Assembly (NCBI GenBank): GCA_005777185.1
Contig: SXNL01000038.1
Coordinates: 1-56,832 of the forward strand
DNA: 56,832 nt
DNA from: Myxococcales bacterium
GTDB lineage: Bacteria > Myxococcota_A > Polyangia > Polyangiales > Polyangiaceae
Reading direction: 5' to 3'
Notes under the pieces: generated by a model
The model's input: only the letters and a program-made list of their open reading frames with translations
Told to the model about the DNA's origin: nothing
Databases searched by the model: none
Made by a program: the position numbers and the translations under genes
Part shown: positions 7,550 through 16,575 of the stretch, in pieces
How positions within the stretch are numbered: the first letter of the stretch is position 1
How the letters are laid out: every line of letters starts with the position of its first letter

Positions 7550-10426
7550 ATGGACGCAAAAGACGAGACGACGAGCGGCCACGCAGCCGAGGAGACCCGC
7601 GATCCTGCGCCCGAGGACTCCGCCCCGGCCGTCCGTGCGGCGCCCGAGCAAGGCGAGGCCGAGAAACGCGATGCCGCCCTCCCGCCCTCCGGGCTCGCGC
7701 GCGTCCTCTCGGATGGTCGCCTCCCGCTGGTGCTCGCGACCTTGGTCCCCATCCTCCTCTTCATGGTCCTCCCGCCGCTGTCCCGGAGCGGCCTGTGGGA
7801 TCCTCACGAGCTCAACGTCGCGGACCTCGCGCGTCGGGTTGCCCTGAACCTCCACCACGCGGACACCCTCGCGCTCGACGGCGCCGACAACTCGCTCCCC
7901 CACCTGAACGATCTGGGACGCCCCCAGCTCCCCTTCACCTCGATCGCGCTGGGCTTCGCCGCCTTCGGGCTGCACGAGTGGTCCGGCCGACTCCCCCTGG
8001 CCGTTTGGGGCCTGATCGGCGTGCTCGCGACGTTCGGCTGGGTCGCGCGCCTCGTGGATCGCCGCGCGGGCCTCTTCTCCGCGGTCGCGCTGACGACGAT
8101 GCCGCTCTACTTCGTGCACGCGCGGACGATGCTCGGCGACATCGTGACGATGAGCGCGCTTTCGATGTCGTTCGGCGGCCTCGCGGTGGTCGTGTTCGAT
8201 CGTCGGGAGGACGGCGCGCGGCCGCTCCGGTTCGGCTGGCTCCTGGTCGCGCTCGTGGGCCTCGCGTGCGGGTGGTTCAGCAGGGGCGGTCTCCTCGGGG
8301 TCGCGGTGCCCCTCCTCGGCGTCGGCGCCGCGTGGCTGGTCGCCATGGCCGGCGGCTCACGCAAGGGCTTCTTCGCCGCCGACGCGGTCGCCGCCGCGGC
8401 GCTCGCGGTCGGGGTCGTCGTGGCCTACAAGGGCCTCACCGCCCTCCACGCCGATCGCGCCGGCGATCTCGACGCGTGGGTCGGCGCGATGCTCAGGCCC
8501 CAGTCGCGCTACCCGACCTTCGACTATTTCATCGGCCACCTCGGGCCCGCCCTCGCGCCGTGGAGTGCCTTCGTCCCGTTCGCCATGGGCCGCCTGTACG
8601 TCGCGCCCGTGGGTGTCCGCGGGTTCGCGTACCAGCGCGAGAGCGAAGCCCGCATGGCGATCGTCGTCGGCGCCGCCGTGTGCTTCCTCGCCCACGGCCT
8701 GATGGCCAGCAAGACCGATCTGATCGCCTTCAGCGGTCCCGCCATCCTCGCCGCCGCGTGCGGCCTCGCCCTACGCGACTACGAGCGCGGAGCCCACCCG
8801 TCGATCGCGGTCGGGGTTGGAACGGCCGTGTTCCTGGGCGTCTTCCACCATGATTTCCACCAGTTCCCGGAAAAGGCCTACCAGGCCTTCTCCGTCGTGG
8901 GTGCGAGCTTCCCCGAGTCGTTCAAGGAGCGCTCGCTCCTGCTCTGGACGATCGCCCTGGTCGGGTTCGCCGGCATCGCCTTCTTGACGTGGGTCGAGCG
9001 CGACGCCGATCGGTCGCCGTTCGATCCGGATCGCTACCTCGGCGTCATCCGCTCCCTGCGCGACGCGTGGGACGGGCTCCTCTCGCTCGCGTACTTCGCC
9101 ACGGTCGCCGGCGCCTCGCTCGCCGGTCTCGCGATCTGGGTCGGGACGCGGACCCACGCCAAGTGGCTCCCCACCCTCTCCGGTCAGATCCGCGACGGGG
9201 TCCTCAACGCGTGGTGGATCACCGCGATCGTGCCCCTGGGTGCGATCCTCGCGACGTACTTCTGGTGCGACGTCTGGCTGTGGGCGTTCCGGGGTGGCGC
9301 CCACAGGCGCCTGAGGCCGGGGCGGGGCTTCGAGCCCTTCGAGGAGGTCGTCCGCCAGCTCAGGACGACGAAGGGCGAGGCGTTCTGGGTCACCGCCCTC
9401 GTCCTCCTCCCGCTGCTCTACCTGCAGGTGCCAGGCGCGATCTTCGTCGCGCTCTACAAGCACGGCACGAAGCCGCTCATCGCGTGCGCCCTCGCGCTGC
9501 CGTCCGGCATCGCGATCATGCTGGTGCTCGGCATCCTCGGCGATCTGCTGAGGGGCAGCCGTGCGGCGTTCCTCGTCCTCACAGGCGTGTTCACCGGTGG
9601 GGTCCTCTGCACGTCCTACTACCCGGCGCTCGCGAATCAGCTCTCCCCCAAGGAGGTCTTCGAGAGCTACCAGCGGGTCAAGCGTCCCGGCGAGCCGCTC
9701 GGCCTGTATGGCGTAGGTGGCCGCACGGCGGCCTACTACGCGGGCGGCCAGCCGCCCACGTTCCGGGACAGTCAGCAGGCCTTCGACTGGTTGAACGGTG
9801 CGGGCGAAGGACGGCGGTTCATCGCGCTCGCGTCCGGCGAGCTCGCGCGCCTGAACTTCACCTGGCGCGGCAAGCACCGTGGCCAGAACCTGCCGATCCT
9901 CGACGCCCGGTCCAGCCAGATCCTCCTCGTCGCGTCGTCCCTCGCCGAGGGCGAGCGCGACCAGAACCCCCTCGGGCGCATCATCCTCGCGGCCCCGCCG
10001 ACCCCCCAGCGCCGACTCGACGCAAACCTCGAGGACAAGCTCCTGGTCCTCGGCATCGATCTCGTCGACTCGGCGACCTCGCGCAAGGTCGAGGTGGTTC
10101 GCCCCGGCAAGAAATACCACCTGAAGACCTACTACAAGGTGCTCGCCAACGTCGGCGCCGAGTGGGAGGCCTTCATCCACATCGACGGCTTCCACCGCCG
10201 TCACAACGGGGATCACAAGCCGATGGAAGGCAAGTACCCCATGAGCCTCTGGCTCGAGGGCGACTACCTCCTCGATGACCACGAGTTCACGCTCGAGCCC
10301 AACTTCTCCCCTGGCGCGTACACGATCTACTTCGGTCTGTACTCGGGGGAGACGCGCCTGAAGGTGAAGAGCGGACCCGCGGACGCCGACCACCGGATCA
10401 TCGGCGGGACGCTGAACGTGCAGTAG
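7550..10426 (+). CDS. GT39-type (PMT/ArnT-like) polytopic membrane glycosyltransferase
   Basis: Large 958-residue membrane protein. After a charged cytosolic N-terminus (about 55 residues) the first TM segment (VLATLVPILLFMVLPPL) leads into a WDPHE motif, which matches the acidic first-loop motif of GT39/GT83 enzymes that use polyprenyl-phosphate sugars. Many further hydrophobic segments follow to about residue 670. The last 290 residues are soluble and probably outside the cytosol; they contain a TYYKVLANV-like strand pattern suggesting a beta-rich domain. Substrate cannot be told; lipid, protein or polysaccharide glycosylation are all possible. ATG 7550 is used; the open frame upstream is antisense to era. 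It converges on the next gene with 17 bases between. Confidence 0.8.
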   Translation: MDAKDETTSGHAAEETRDPAPEDSAPAVRAAPEQGEAEKRDAALPPSGLARVLSDGRLPLVLATLVPILLFMVLPPLSRSGLWDPHELNVADLARRVALNLHHADTLALDGADNSLPHLNDLGRPQLPFTSIALGFAAFGLHEWSGRLPLAVWGLIGVLATFGWVARLVDRRAGLFSAVALTTMPLYFVHARTMLGDIVTMSALSMSFGGLAVVVFDRREDGARPLRFGWLLVALVGLACGWFSRGGLLGVAVPLLGVGAAWLVAMAGGSRKGFFAADAVAAAALAVGVVVAYKGLTALHADRAGDLDAWVGAMLRPQSRYPTFDYFIGHLGPALAPWSAFVPFAMGRLYVAPVGVRGFAYQRESEARMAIVVGAAVCFLAHGLMASKTDLIAFSGPAILAAACGLALRDYERGAHPSIAVGVGTAVFLGVFHHDFHQFPEKAYQAFSVVGASFPESFKERSLLLWTIALVGFAGIAFLTWVERDADRSPFDPDRYLGVIRSLRDAWDGLLSLAYFATVAGASLAGLAIWVGTRTHAKWLPTLSGQIRDGVLNAWWITAIVPLGAILATYFWCDVWLWAFRGGAHRRLRPGRGFEPFEEVVRQLRTTKGEAFWVTALVLLPLLYLQVPGAIFVALYKHGTKPLIACALALPSGIAIMLVLGILGDLLRGSRAAFLVLTGVFTGGVLCTSYYPALANQLSPKEVFESYQRVKRPGEPLGLYGVGGRTAAYYAGGQPPTFRDSQQAFDWLNGAGEGRRFIALASGELARLNFTWRGKHRGQNLPILDARSSQILLVASSLAEGERDQNPLGRIILAAPPTPQRRLDANLEDKLLVLGIDLVDSATSRKVEVVRPGKKYHLKTYYKVLANVGAEWEAFIHIDGFHRRHNGDHKPMEGKYPMSLWLEGDYLLDDHEFTLEPNFSPGAYTIYFGLYSGETRLKVKSGPADADHRIIGGTLNVQ

Positions 10427-10443
10427 CCGAAGCGCCGGAAGGG

Positions 10444-12192
10444 CTACGGCGCCGGGAAGCGGCGCGCGATGACGCCCGGGCCGGGCGAACCACCGTTCGT
10501 CCGGTCCTCCCACCCGAACGCGACGAAGGGCCCCGAGCCCCCCGCGGCCACGACGGGGTTGCCGCGCACGCGGCCGTCGACGGCGCTCGCGCGGAACTCC
10601 GTCGCTTGCCCCGTCACGTTGTTGAAGAGGAACCCCCCCGAGCCACCGACGAACCGCCCCCGCACGTGGTTCGACGAGCCGTCGAGCCACGCCACGGCGT
10701 ACGATCCCGTCTTGGCGGGCAGCCCCGCGATGGCCGGCGTCACCTGGTCGCCGTCCTTCACCACGTCGTTGAGCGGCGCGCCCTGGTCGCCGGCGACCTT
10801 CTTGCCGCTCGCGTCGAAGCGCTGGAAGAAGATGTCCGAGTTCCCGCTGCTCTTGTCGGCCCACACGACGGCGTAGCGTCCGTCGCCCAGGCCGGCGACA
10901 CGCGGCCGCTCCTGCACGCCCGCGGTGCTTTCGTTGACCGTCACCTCGGCCCCGTCGGGGGTGCCGTCCGCCTTCAGCGGTCGGAGCTTGATGTCCCCGG
11001 CGCTCTCCCACACACAGACGAAGCCGCCGCCCGCGATCGGCGCGAGCCCTGCCTGCTTGTTGCCGGTGCCCGAGCTCACCTCGGTCTCCGCGCCGACCGT
11101 GCCCGCCTCCGTGAGCGAGCGTACGTAGATCTTGCCGTTGTCGGTCGGGCTGTCGTCCTGCCACGCGACGAGGAGCTTGCCCGCGTTCACGGCGATCGTG
11201 GGCGCGGACTGGATCCCCAGCTTGCCTGCGCCGCCGGGGCCGTTCACACCCGTCGCCGCCGTGCTCAGGAGAACGAACTGCGGATCCACGGTGCGGAAGT
11301 GGATGTCACGCCCGTTCCCCGAGTCGTCGTCCTCGAAGACGATGACGTAGTTCGTCCCCGACAGCACCGCGCTCGCTGCCCCCTGCGCGAAGGGTGCGGG
11401 CTGCGACGGGAAGACGCTGTTCTTGTTGGTGAGGTTGATGCTGGACGTCCGCAGGATGACGGGGTTGGTGGCGGCTTTCAGGTCGCCTTTCTTCATCGTC
11501 TCGCTCATCACCGCGAGCGCGACGTCGTCGGTGCCGGACGTCTTGTCCGTGAACAGAGCGAGGAGCCGGCCGGCGTCCCCCCCGAGGTTGGGCCAGAGGA
11601 AGAAGGGGTCGCGCTTGTCGCCGGCGCTGCCCGTCGACGTGTTCGCCGCGGCGCTCCCCACCGAGAGGCGCAGCTCGACGGAGCGGCACTCGGCGTCGCA
11701 GACCTCGGCGTCCCCCTCGCACTGCTCGGTCGCCTCCACCGCGCCGTTACCGCACACGGCCGGTGTGATGAAGCGCACCATCTTGATGGTGAGCGGCAGC
11801 GCGTCCTGGTTCACCTTCGCCGTGGCGCACCCCGTGGCGACGACCTTGTCACCCGACGTCCCCTGGGCGAGAAAGACGCGATCCTTCTCGCTCTTGTCGA
11901 TCGACAGCTCGCCGCAGAACTTCACGCCCGGCGTGCACCCCGTGCCGAGGAGATCCTTCGTGGCGATCGGCTTGTCGGCCGCGTCCGACGTCGCGATGCC
12001 CGTGGCTGCATCGCAAGAGACCGTGCCGCTGGGATCGAAGACCGTCACCGTGAGCTTCTTGACTTCGTCCAGCACGCCGCGCGGGAACACCAGGGAGGGG
12101 CTGACCCGGACCTCCACGCGCTCCTCGTGGGGCGACGCGCATGCGGCGACGACGACGAAGATCCCCAACAGGCCGCCCACGGCATGGCGCAT
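10444..12192 (-). CDS. exported lipoprotein with a myxobacterial Cys-rich repeat and propeller-like repeats
   Basis: The 582-residue product has a lipoprotein signal with the invariant Cys at residue 18 (VVAAC). About residues 170-195 contain a CGNG...VEATEQC...C...C block, which matches the Myxococcus Cys-rich disulfide repeat. The remainder repeats segments of the form VVWxDxSSGxxDIFxQRFDxxG (for example near residues 350, 400 and 480), resembling beta-propeller repeats of secreted surface proteins. No catalytic motif is seen. It lies downstream of the sigma/anti-sigma pair and the 219-aa protein with 26 bases before it, so it could belong to the same transcript. Function unknown; a cell-surface role is inferred. 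Confidence 0.8.
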   Translation of the reverse strand: MRHAVGGLLGIFVVVAACASPHEERVEVRVSPSLVFPRGVLDEVKKLTVTVFDPSGTVSCDAATGIATSDAADKPIATKDLLGTGCTPGVKFCGELSIDKSEKDRVFLAQGTSGDKVVATGCATAKVNQDALPLTIKMVRFITPAVCGNGAVEATEQCEGDAEVCDAECRSVELRLSVGSAAANTSTGSAGDKRDPFFLWPNLGGDAGRLLALFTDKTSGTDDVALAVMSETMKKGDLKAATNPVILRTSSINLTNKNSVFPSQPAPFAQGAASAVLSGTNYVIVFEDDDSGNGRDIHFRTVDPQFVLLSTAATGVNGPGGAGKLGIQSAPTIAVNAGKLLVAWQDDSPTDNGKIYVRSLTEAGTVGAETEVSSGTGNKQAGLAPIAGGGFVCVWESAGDIKLRPLKADGTPDGAEVTVNESTAGVQERPRVAGLGDGRYAVVWADKSSGNSDIFFQRFDASGKKVAGDQGAPLNDVVKDGDQVTPAIAGLPAKTGSYAVAWLDGSSNHVRGRFVGGSGGFLFNNVTGQATEFRASAVDGRVRGNPVVAAGGSGPFVAFGWEDRTNGGSPGPGVIARRFPAP

Positions 12193-12218
12193 CGGCCGGA
12201 CTGTACCAGACAACCTCG

Positions 12219-12878
12219 TCAACGGAACGGCCAAAACCCTCGCCTCCCCGGCGCGGGCCGCGGCGGGGTCTCCATCCCCGACCTCTGCCCGTCGCGCACG
12301 ACGATCCCGCGCGCGGCGAGCGCGCCGCCGAGTTCGTCTCGTGCGGGCCCTGGCTCCTCGCAGATCACCGTCCGTACGCCGCGTTTCGCCAGCGCGCGGG
12401 CGACATCTTCGGCCCAGTCGGCGAGCTGCTCGCGGTCCTCGAAGGGAGGCAGGCACACCGCCGCCTCGTCATGACGCGTCTGCACCACGCAGCGCGGAGG
12501 CTCCCATGCACGATCGGCGGCGGCGCGTTCGCGTTCCCTCACGACGGAGAGGAACCCCTCGAGGAGCGGTGCGCCCCCGGCGGGCAAGGCGGCGACCTCG
12601 GGGAGGACGGTCGCGAGCGATCCGGTCGTGGCGTCGACCAAGGTCGTCGTCACGTCCTCCTCCGCGAGCGCCCGCCCGTAACGCAGCCAGGCGGTGAACC
12701 ACTCGTGGAGGGGCGCGCTGGAGATGGCGCGCTCGACGATGAGGGCGCGCGCGCCATCGGATCGCTCGATGCCGCGCCGGTCCGCACCGTCCAGGACGTG
12801 CGCGCGATCGGCGTCCTGCCAGGCTGCGACGAGAGCTGCCACGCGCGCGTCGGCCACCACAGCCGCAGGATACCTCAC
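12219..12878 (-). CDS. hypothetical protein, 219 aa
   Basis: I do not recognise this family. The product is soluble-looking, Ala/Arg/Glu-rich, with no signal peptide or TM segment. The middle (about residues 50-150) looks helical, the segment GVRTVICEEPG near residue 170 looks like a beta-strand followed by a loop, and the end is Pro/Arg-rich (RRGFWPFR). The GTG at 12878 is the first usable start. Codon use is GC-ending like its neighbours and the frame is bounded neatly by the flanking genes (31 bases after the anti-sigma gene, 26 before the lipoprotein), which supports a real gene. Confidence 0.6.
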   Translation of the reverse strand: MRYPAAVVADARVAALVAAWQDADRAHVLDGADRRGIERSDGARALIVERAISSAPLHEWFTAWLRYGRALAEEDVTTTLVDATTGSLATVLPEVAALPAGGAPLLEGFLSVVRERERAAADRAWEPPRCVVQTRHDEAAVCLPPFEDREQLADWAEDVARALAKRGVRTVICEEPGPARDELGGALAARGIVVRDGQRSGMETPPRPAPGRRGFWPFR

Positions 12879-12909
12879 CGGGCGGCTCGCCGCCCGCGCC
12901 GCTCGCCGG

Positions 12910-14214
12910 TCAGAACCCGCTCTCGAGCGTCGCGCGGTCCACGGGAGCGGCCTGAGCCGGCGCCGACTTCGTCGTCGCGGCGGGCGCGCCCTGGTCGCTG
13001 TCCTTGACCTCCGCAGCCGCGGCGGCCTTCGCCGGAGCCGCGGCGCGCTTCGCCGCCACCTGGGCCATCGCGTCGAGCCCTGCCTGGGCGCGGGCGGCGA
13101 AGGACGGGACCGCCAGCATGCGCTGGTACCTCGGGCGCGCCTGGTCGTACTGCCCCATCACGCGATAGCAGTCCGCCGCCTCCATCATCGCTTCCTGCTG
13201 CGGGTACGTCCCCACGCCGCCGACGCTGTCGAACCTTCCAACCGCGACCTGGCAGCCGCTGTGGGCCTTCACGCTCCGCCCGGCCCACAGGGCGGCGTTC
13301 TTGTCCCCGGACTTGGCCGCGTCGTCGAAGAGGCGCGTGGCCTCGGGGTAGCTTGCGCCACGGTACGCCGCCATGCCACGCGTGAAGGGGTCGTCGCCGA
13401 CGTTGCCATCGCGGCGGCCCTGGTGCACCCCGGACCCCGACTGCACCTGCGCCATCGGTGGCGGCGCGGCCGTGGCCATGGCCCGCGGTGGAGGCGACGC
13501 GGGGGTCGCGCCACGCGGCGCCCCGGCGTACGGGCCGGCGTTGGAGGGTGCGATGTCGAGGGGGTCATCCACCTGCGCGAGCGCCTTCCCGAGCGCGGGG
13601 CTCTCATCCTCCTTCTTCAGCTTCGCCGCACCCCCCCGGTCACGCTCGGCGCGGTCGTCGGCCGTCGCGGGGGAGGCGACCGCGAGCGACGCGGCCGCCG
13701 CCGCCGTCGCCGTCGCCGTCGCTGTCGCGACGCGTGCTCGCCCCTCGTCGACCCCGTGCGCCTTCGAACCGGCGGGGAGATCCAGCCTGTCCGTCTCCCG
13801 CACTTGGGCAACAGGCTCGCCCCGCTCGCTCACCGTGACGACCGAGCCGCCGCTCGAGTGGCGCTTCTGCAGGAAGAGCGTGGTCGAGCCCACCATCAGC
13901 AGGAACAGCGCCGCCATGGCCGTCTGCGGTCGCATGGCCCAGGCGCCCGCCCACGAGACCGTGCGCGAGATGCGGCTGCGGATCGGGATGACCTTCTGCG
14001 CCTCGGCGGCGGCCGCGAGGATGCGGGCCTCGAGGTCGGCCGGCGGCTCGAAGAGCGGAAGGGTGGCGAGGCGCCGCGTGGCACGAAGCCCCGCGAGGAT
14101 GGCCGCGCACCGCGCGCACCCCGAGACGTGCCGCCGGACCGCAGCACTCGTGAGCTCGTCGAGCTCCTCGTAGAGCTCGTCCAGTAGCAGCGGTTCGCAC
14201 TTCTCGCAGTCCAT
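12910..14214 (-). CDS. transmembrane anti-sigma factor with zinc-finger (ZAS-like) domain and a TPR-like periplasmic region
   Basis: Likely inhibitor of the sigma factor coded just upstream. The N-terminus has a zinc-finger of the anti-sigma type: Cys3, Cys6, then His29-x3-Cys33-x2-Cys36. One TM segment (about residues 96-115, MAALFLLMVGSTTLFLQK) separates this cytosolic part from a long low-complexity Ala/Pro linker and a C-terminal region of about 150 residues with TPR-like helices (FTRGMAAYRGASYPEATRLFDDAAK, then YRVMGQYDQARPRYQ). At 434 residues it is much longer than a plain anti-sigma factor, which suggests a periplasmic sensing or docking part. It starts 34 bases after the sigma gene, the usual order for such pairs. 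Confidence 0.85.
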   Translation of the reverse strand: MDCEKCEPLLLDELYEELDELTSAAVRRHVSGCARCAAILAGLRATRRLATLPLFEPPADLEARILAAAAEAQKVIPIRSRISRTVSWAGAWAMRPQTAMAALFLLMVGSTTLFLQKRHSSGGSVVTVSERGEPVAQVRETDRLDLPAGSKAHGVDEGRARVATATATATAAAAASLAVASPATADDRAERDRGGAAKLKKEDESPALGKALAQVDDPLDIAPSNAGPYAGAPRGATPASPPPRAMATAAPPPMAQVQSGSGVHQGRRDGNVGDDPFTRGMAAYRGASYPEATRLFDDAAKSGDKNAALWAGRSVKAHSGCQVAVGRFDSVGGVGTYPQQEAMMEAADCYRVMGQYDQARPRYQRMLAVPSFAARAQAGLDAMAQVAAKRAAAPAKAAAAAEVKDSDQGAPAATTKSAPAQAAPVDRATLESGF

Positions 14215-14248
14215 GATCGTCGGCCTGGTTCCTAGAACTTAAGACGCC

Positions 14249-14860
14249 CTAGCGGAGCGCGCGCGCGTATTCCTCGTACTCGCTCAGCGCTTCCTGGAGC
14301 CTCTCCAGAGCGTAGCGCATCCGGCTCTTCACTGTGTTCTCCGGCACCCCGGTGATCTCGGCGATCTCCTTGAAGGGCATGTTCGACGTCTCTCGCAAGA
14401 GGAAGACCTCGCGCTGATCGTCCGGCAACCTGTCCACGGCCTGCACGATGCGCTCCTTGAGCTCCGTGCCGATCGCCTCGCGATCGGTGCTCGCCCGCGT
14501 GTCCGCGGTACGTTCCCCGAGGGTGGGACCGTCCTCGTCGCCCGTACGGGAGTGATCCAGGGAGGCGTGTTTCCTCAGCGCGTTCTTCCTGAGCTGGTCG
14601 ATGCAGAGGTTTCTCACGATGGTGTAAACCCAGGTCAGGAAGCGCGCGTCGTGCTTGAAATCCTGCGCGCTCTGCACCACCCGGACGAAGGCGTCCTGCA
14701 CGACCTCCTCGGCGACCTGCGGCGCGCGGACGTGGCGGATGGCGAAGTTGTAGAGGGCTCCCTGGTGCCGCCGGACGAGGAGCGCGAACGCCGTCTGGTC
14801 GCCGCGCTGGTAGCGGATCATCAGCGCCTCGTCGGAGACGTCGCCGCGCGGGGTGGTCAT
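14249..14860 (-). CDS. ECF-family RNA polymerase sigma factor
   Basis: Directs RNA polymerase to envelope or stress promoters. Region 2 is clear (GDQTAFALLVRRHQGALYNFAIR, then EEVVQDAFVRV and FLTWVYTIVRN) and region 4 contains LPDDQREVFLLRE and the helix-turn-helix FKEIAEITGVPENTVKSRMRYALERL. No N-terminal region 1 or 3, as expected for ECF types. An acidic linker (DEDGPTLGERTADT) lies between the domains. ATG 14860 gives 203 residues; a GTG at 14887 would add nine non-conserved residues. Directly followed by its anti-sigma gene. A candidate self-recognised promoter lies at 14952-14975. Confidence 0.93.
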   Translation of the reverse strand: MTTPRGDVSDEALMIRYQRGDQTAFALLVRRHQGALYNFAIRHVRAPQVAEEVVQDAFVRVVQSAQDFKHDARFLTWVYTIVRNLCIDQLRKNALRKHASLDHSRTGDEDGPTLGERTADTRASTDREAIGTELKERIVQAVDRLPDDQREVFLLRETSNMPFKEIAEITGVPENTVKSRMRYALERLQEALSEYEEYARALR

Positions 14861-14951
14861 CGCGATCGCCCAGGCGGGTGGAGCCACGCGCGCCCCCGGC
14901 GAGCAGCGATGCTGGGGCGAACACCGTGAACCGCATTTTCTTGGGGCATGT

Positions 14952-14975
14952 GACGCGCCAGCTCGGACAAAGTTC
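14952..14975 (-). promoter_or_regulatory. candidate ECF-type promoter for the sigma/anti-sigma operon
   Basis: On the minus strand GAAC (14975-14972) is followed after 16 bases by CGTC (14955-14952). A GAAC-N16-CGTC layout is common for ECF sigma factors that control their own gene. It lies about 90 bases upstream of the sigma start. The motif is short and could be chance. Confidence 0.35.
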
Positions 14976-15215
14976 TTCGGCCCTCGTTTGGGATCGGGTG
15001 GCAGGGCCGGGCCTGGTGGCCAACGTCCGGCAACCTCACGGATTACAGGGGGTTAAGCGGTACGCGAGCCCCCGGCTCCGTGACACGCGCAAACGCTACC
15101 TTCTTCCAGCGCAGCCTCGGCGTGCCCACCGTTCATACAACACAAGGGGGTGGGCGCGCGACGAGATCAAGGCCGTCTCGAAACGCGAAAAGCCGGGGGG
15201 GGGTCGCGTGGGTGG

Positions 15216-15245
15216 TTGCCATCCCCACCTCTGGCAAACTACACT
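15216..15245 (+). promoter_or_regulatory. sigma70-like promoter of the OmpA-led envelope cluster
   Basis: TTGCCA (5 of 6 to TTGACA) at 15216-15221, an 18-base spacer, and TACACT (4 of 6 to TATAAT) at 15240-15245. It stands about 78 bases before the OmpA-like start, in one of the few less GC-rich stretches here. Confidence 0.5.
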
Positions 15246-15323
15246 CCCTGCCGCAGACGCTTTGTTTTCTGCGCGGGCGATCGCCCCGCGAGGCTCCCGG
15301 TCTTCCGAAAGGGGAACGTTCAC

Positions 15324-16538
15324 ATGCGACGTCAAGCTATCACCCTGGCCCTCCTCGTGCTCTCCGGTCTCGCGCCCGTCGCCCTCGCGCCGGTGGCGCT
15401 CGCGCAGGACCCCAGCGCGGCCGCGCCCCGCCTCGAGGGGAACGAGATCAAGATGCCGGGCGAGATCGAGTTCGAGAACGGCAAGGCCACCATCCGCGAG
15501 GCCGGGGCCTCGGGCAACGTCCTCAAGACGGTCGCGAAGGTGATGAAGGACAACCCGAGCATCACGAAGCTCGGGGTCGAGGGACACACCGACAACACGG
15601 GCAACGCCGAGGCGAACAAGAAGCTCTCCCAGCAGCGCGCCGAGGCCGTCGCCAAGTGGCTCGAGAAGAACGGGGTGACGAAGGATCGGCTCGCCATGAG
15701 CGGCTTCGGTGCGGACAAGCCCGTCGCGCCGAACGACACGCCCGCGAACAAGCAGAAGAACCGGCGCACCGCCTTCCAGGTGCTCGAGATCAACGGCAAG
15801 GCGCCCGGCTCGGCGCCGATCGTGCTTGCAGGCGTCGCCGCGGCGGCCGAACCCCCGCCTCCCCCGCGGCCGGCGTCGACGGGCCCCGCCGTACCCATCC
15901 CGGAAAAGCAGATGGATGGCGCGACGTACGCCGTCCGCCTCCGCGATCTCGAGGCACGCGTCGACGAGCTCAAGGACCAGATCCGTCGCAGCCACACGCG
16001 CCTCGCGCTCCTCTCGGACACGATCCTCTCCGGCGGCGCGGCGGGAACGCGATCCGAGGTCATCTACCGGAACCAGATGTCGAGCGCGTTCCGCCTCGTG
16101 AAGGTGCTCTTCGTCATCGACGGCACCGTGCAGCTGAACAAGGCCGACGACACGGGCCTCCTCGCGGACCAGAAGGAGATGTCGATCTTCAACGGGTCCA
16201 TCCCGCCGGGCGATCACACCGTGCAGGTGGTGCTCAACTTCCAGGGTAACGGGTACGGGGTGTTCACCTACCTCCGTGGCTACAAGTTCGAGGTGAAGAG
16301 CGCGCACTCGTTCACGACGGCGGAGGGCAAGACGCTCGTCCTCACGGCGACCTCGCTCGAGAAGGGAGGCGTCACCACGCCGATCGAGCAGCGCCCCACC
16401 ATCGAGTGGAACGAGAAGTTCGCGCCGCTCAACGCCGGCCCATCCACGGGTGGCGGCGGCGGAGGGGGCGGCGTGACGACGACGCCTGCACCTGCGGGCT
16501 CGGTCGGCGGTGGCTTCTCCATCGGAGGCGGCAAGTGA
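15324..16538 (+). CDS. exported OmpA-domain protein with coiled coil and unique C-terminal domain
   Basis: 404 residues. Signal peptide residues 1-27 (cut near ALA-Q). Residues about 40-150 form an OmpA/MotB peptidoglycan-binding domain: EIEFENGKATI, then LGVEGHTDNTG and the QQRAEAVAKWLEKNGV helix, ending in NRRTAFQVLE. The Asp and Arg that hold meso-diaminopimelate are present (GHTDNTG, NRR). A Pro-rich linker, a short coiled coil (about 200-225) and a 150-residue region of unknown fold follow; the end is a Gly-run flanked by Thr/Pro. The domain order is unusual: OmpA is normally C-terminal. ATG 15324 with an AAAGGGG site; the frame is open upstream but reads as shadow. First gene of the cluster; a peptidoglycan anchor role is inferred. 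Confidence 0.82.
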   Translation: MRRQAITLALLVLSGLAPVALAPVALAQDPSAAAPRLEGNEIKMPGEIEFENGKATIREAGASGNVLKTVAKVMKDNPSITKLGVEGHTDNTGNAEANKKLSQQRAEAVAKWLEKNGVTKDRLAMSGFGADKPVAPNDTPANKQKNRRTAFQVLEINGKAPGSAPIVLAGVAAAAEPPPPPRPASTGPAVPIPEKQMDGATYAVRLRDLEARVDELKDQIRRSHTRLALLSDTILSGGAAGTRSEVIYRNQMSSAFRLVKVLFVIDGTVQLNKADDTGLLADQKEMSIFNGSIPPGDHTVQVVLNFQGNGYGVFTYLRGYKFEVKSAHSFTTAEGKTLVLTATSLEKGGVTTPIEQRPTIEWNEKFAPLNAGPSTGGGGGGGGVTTTPAPAGSVGGGFSIGGGK

Positions 16539-16575
16539 GCGAGCGCCCGGGGGACGAAGGATCGCGGAGGCGAAC

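Larger units (their letters stand above)
14861..15323. other. 463-base divergent control region between the ECF operon and the OmpA-led cluster
   Basis: No convincing gene. Open frames crossing it are low-complexity and have no motifs. It holds the candidate ECF promoter on the minus strand (14952-14975), the sigma70-like promoter on the plus strand (15216-15245), and a G9 run at 15195-15203. The roughly 70 bases before the OmpA start form the leader. Confidence 0.6.

Noticed and set aside
7394-8119. Upstream extension of the era frame into the GT39 gene
   Set aside because: It overlaps the start of the opposite gene and adds low-complexity Arg/Glu/Gln sequence before a complete Era.
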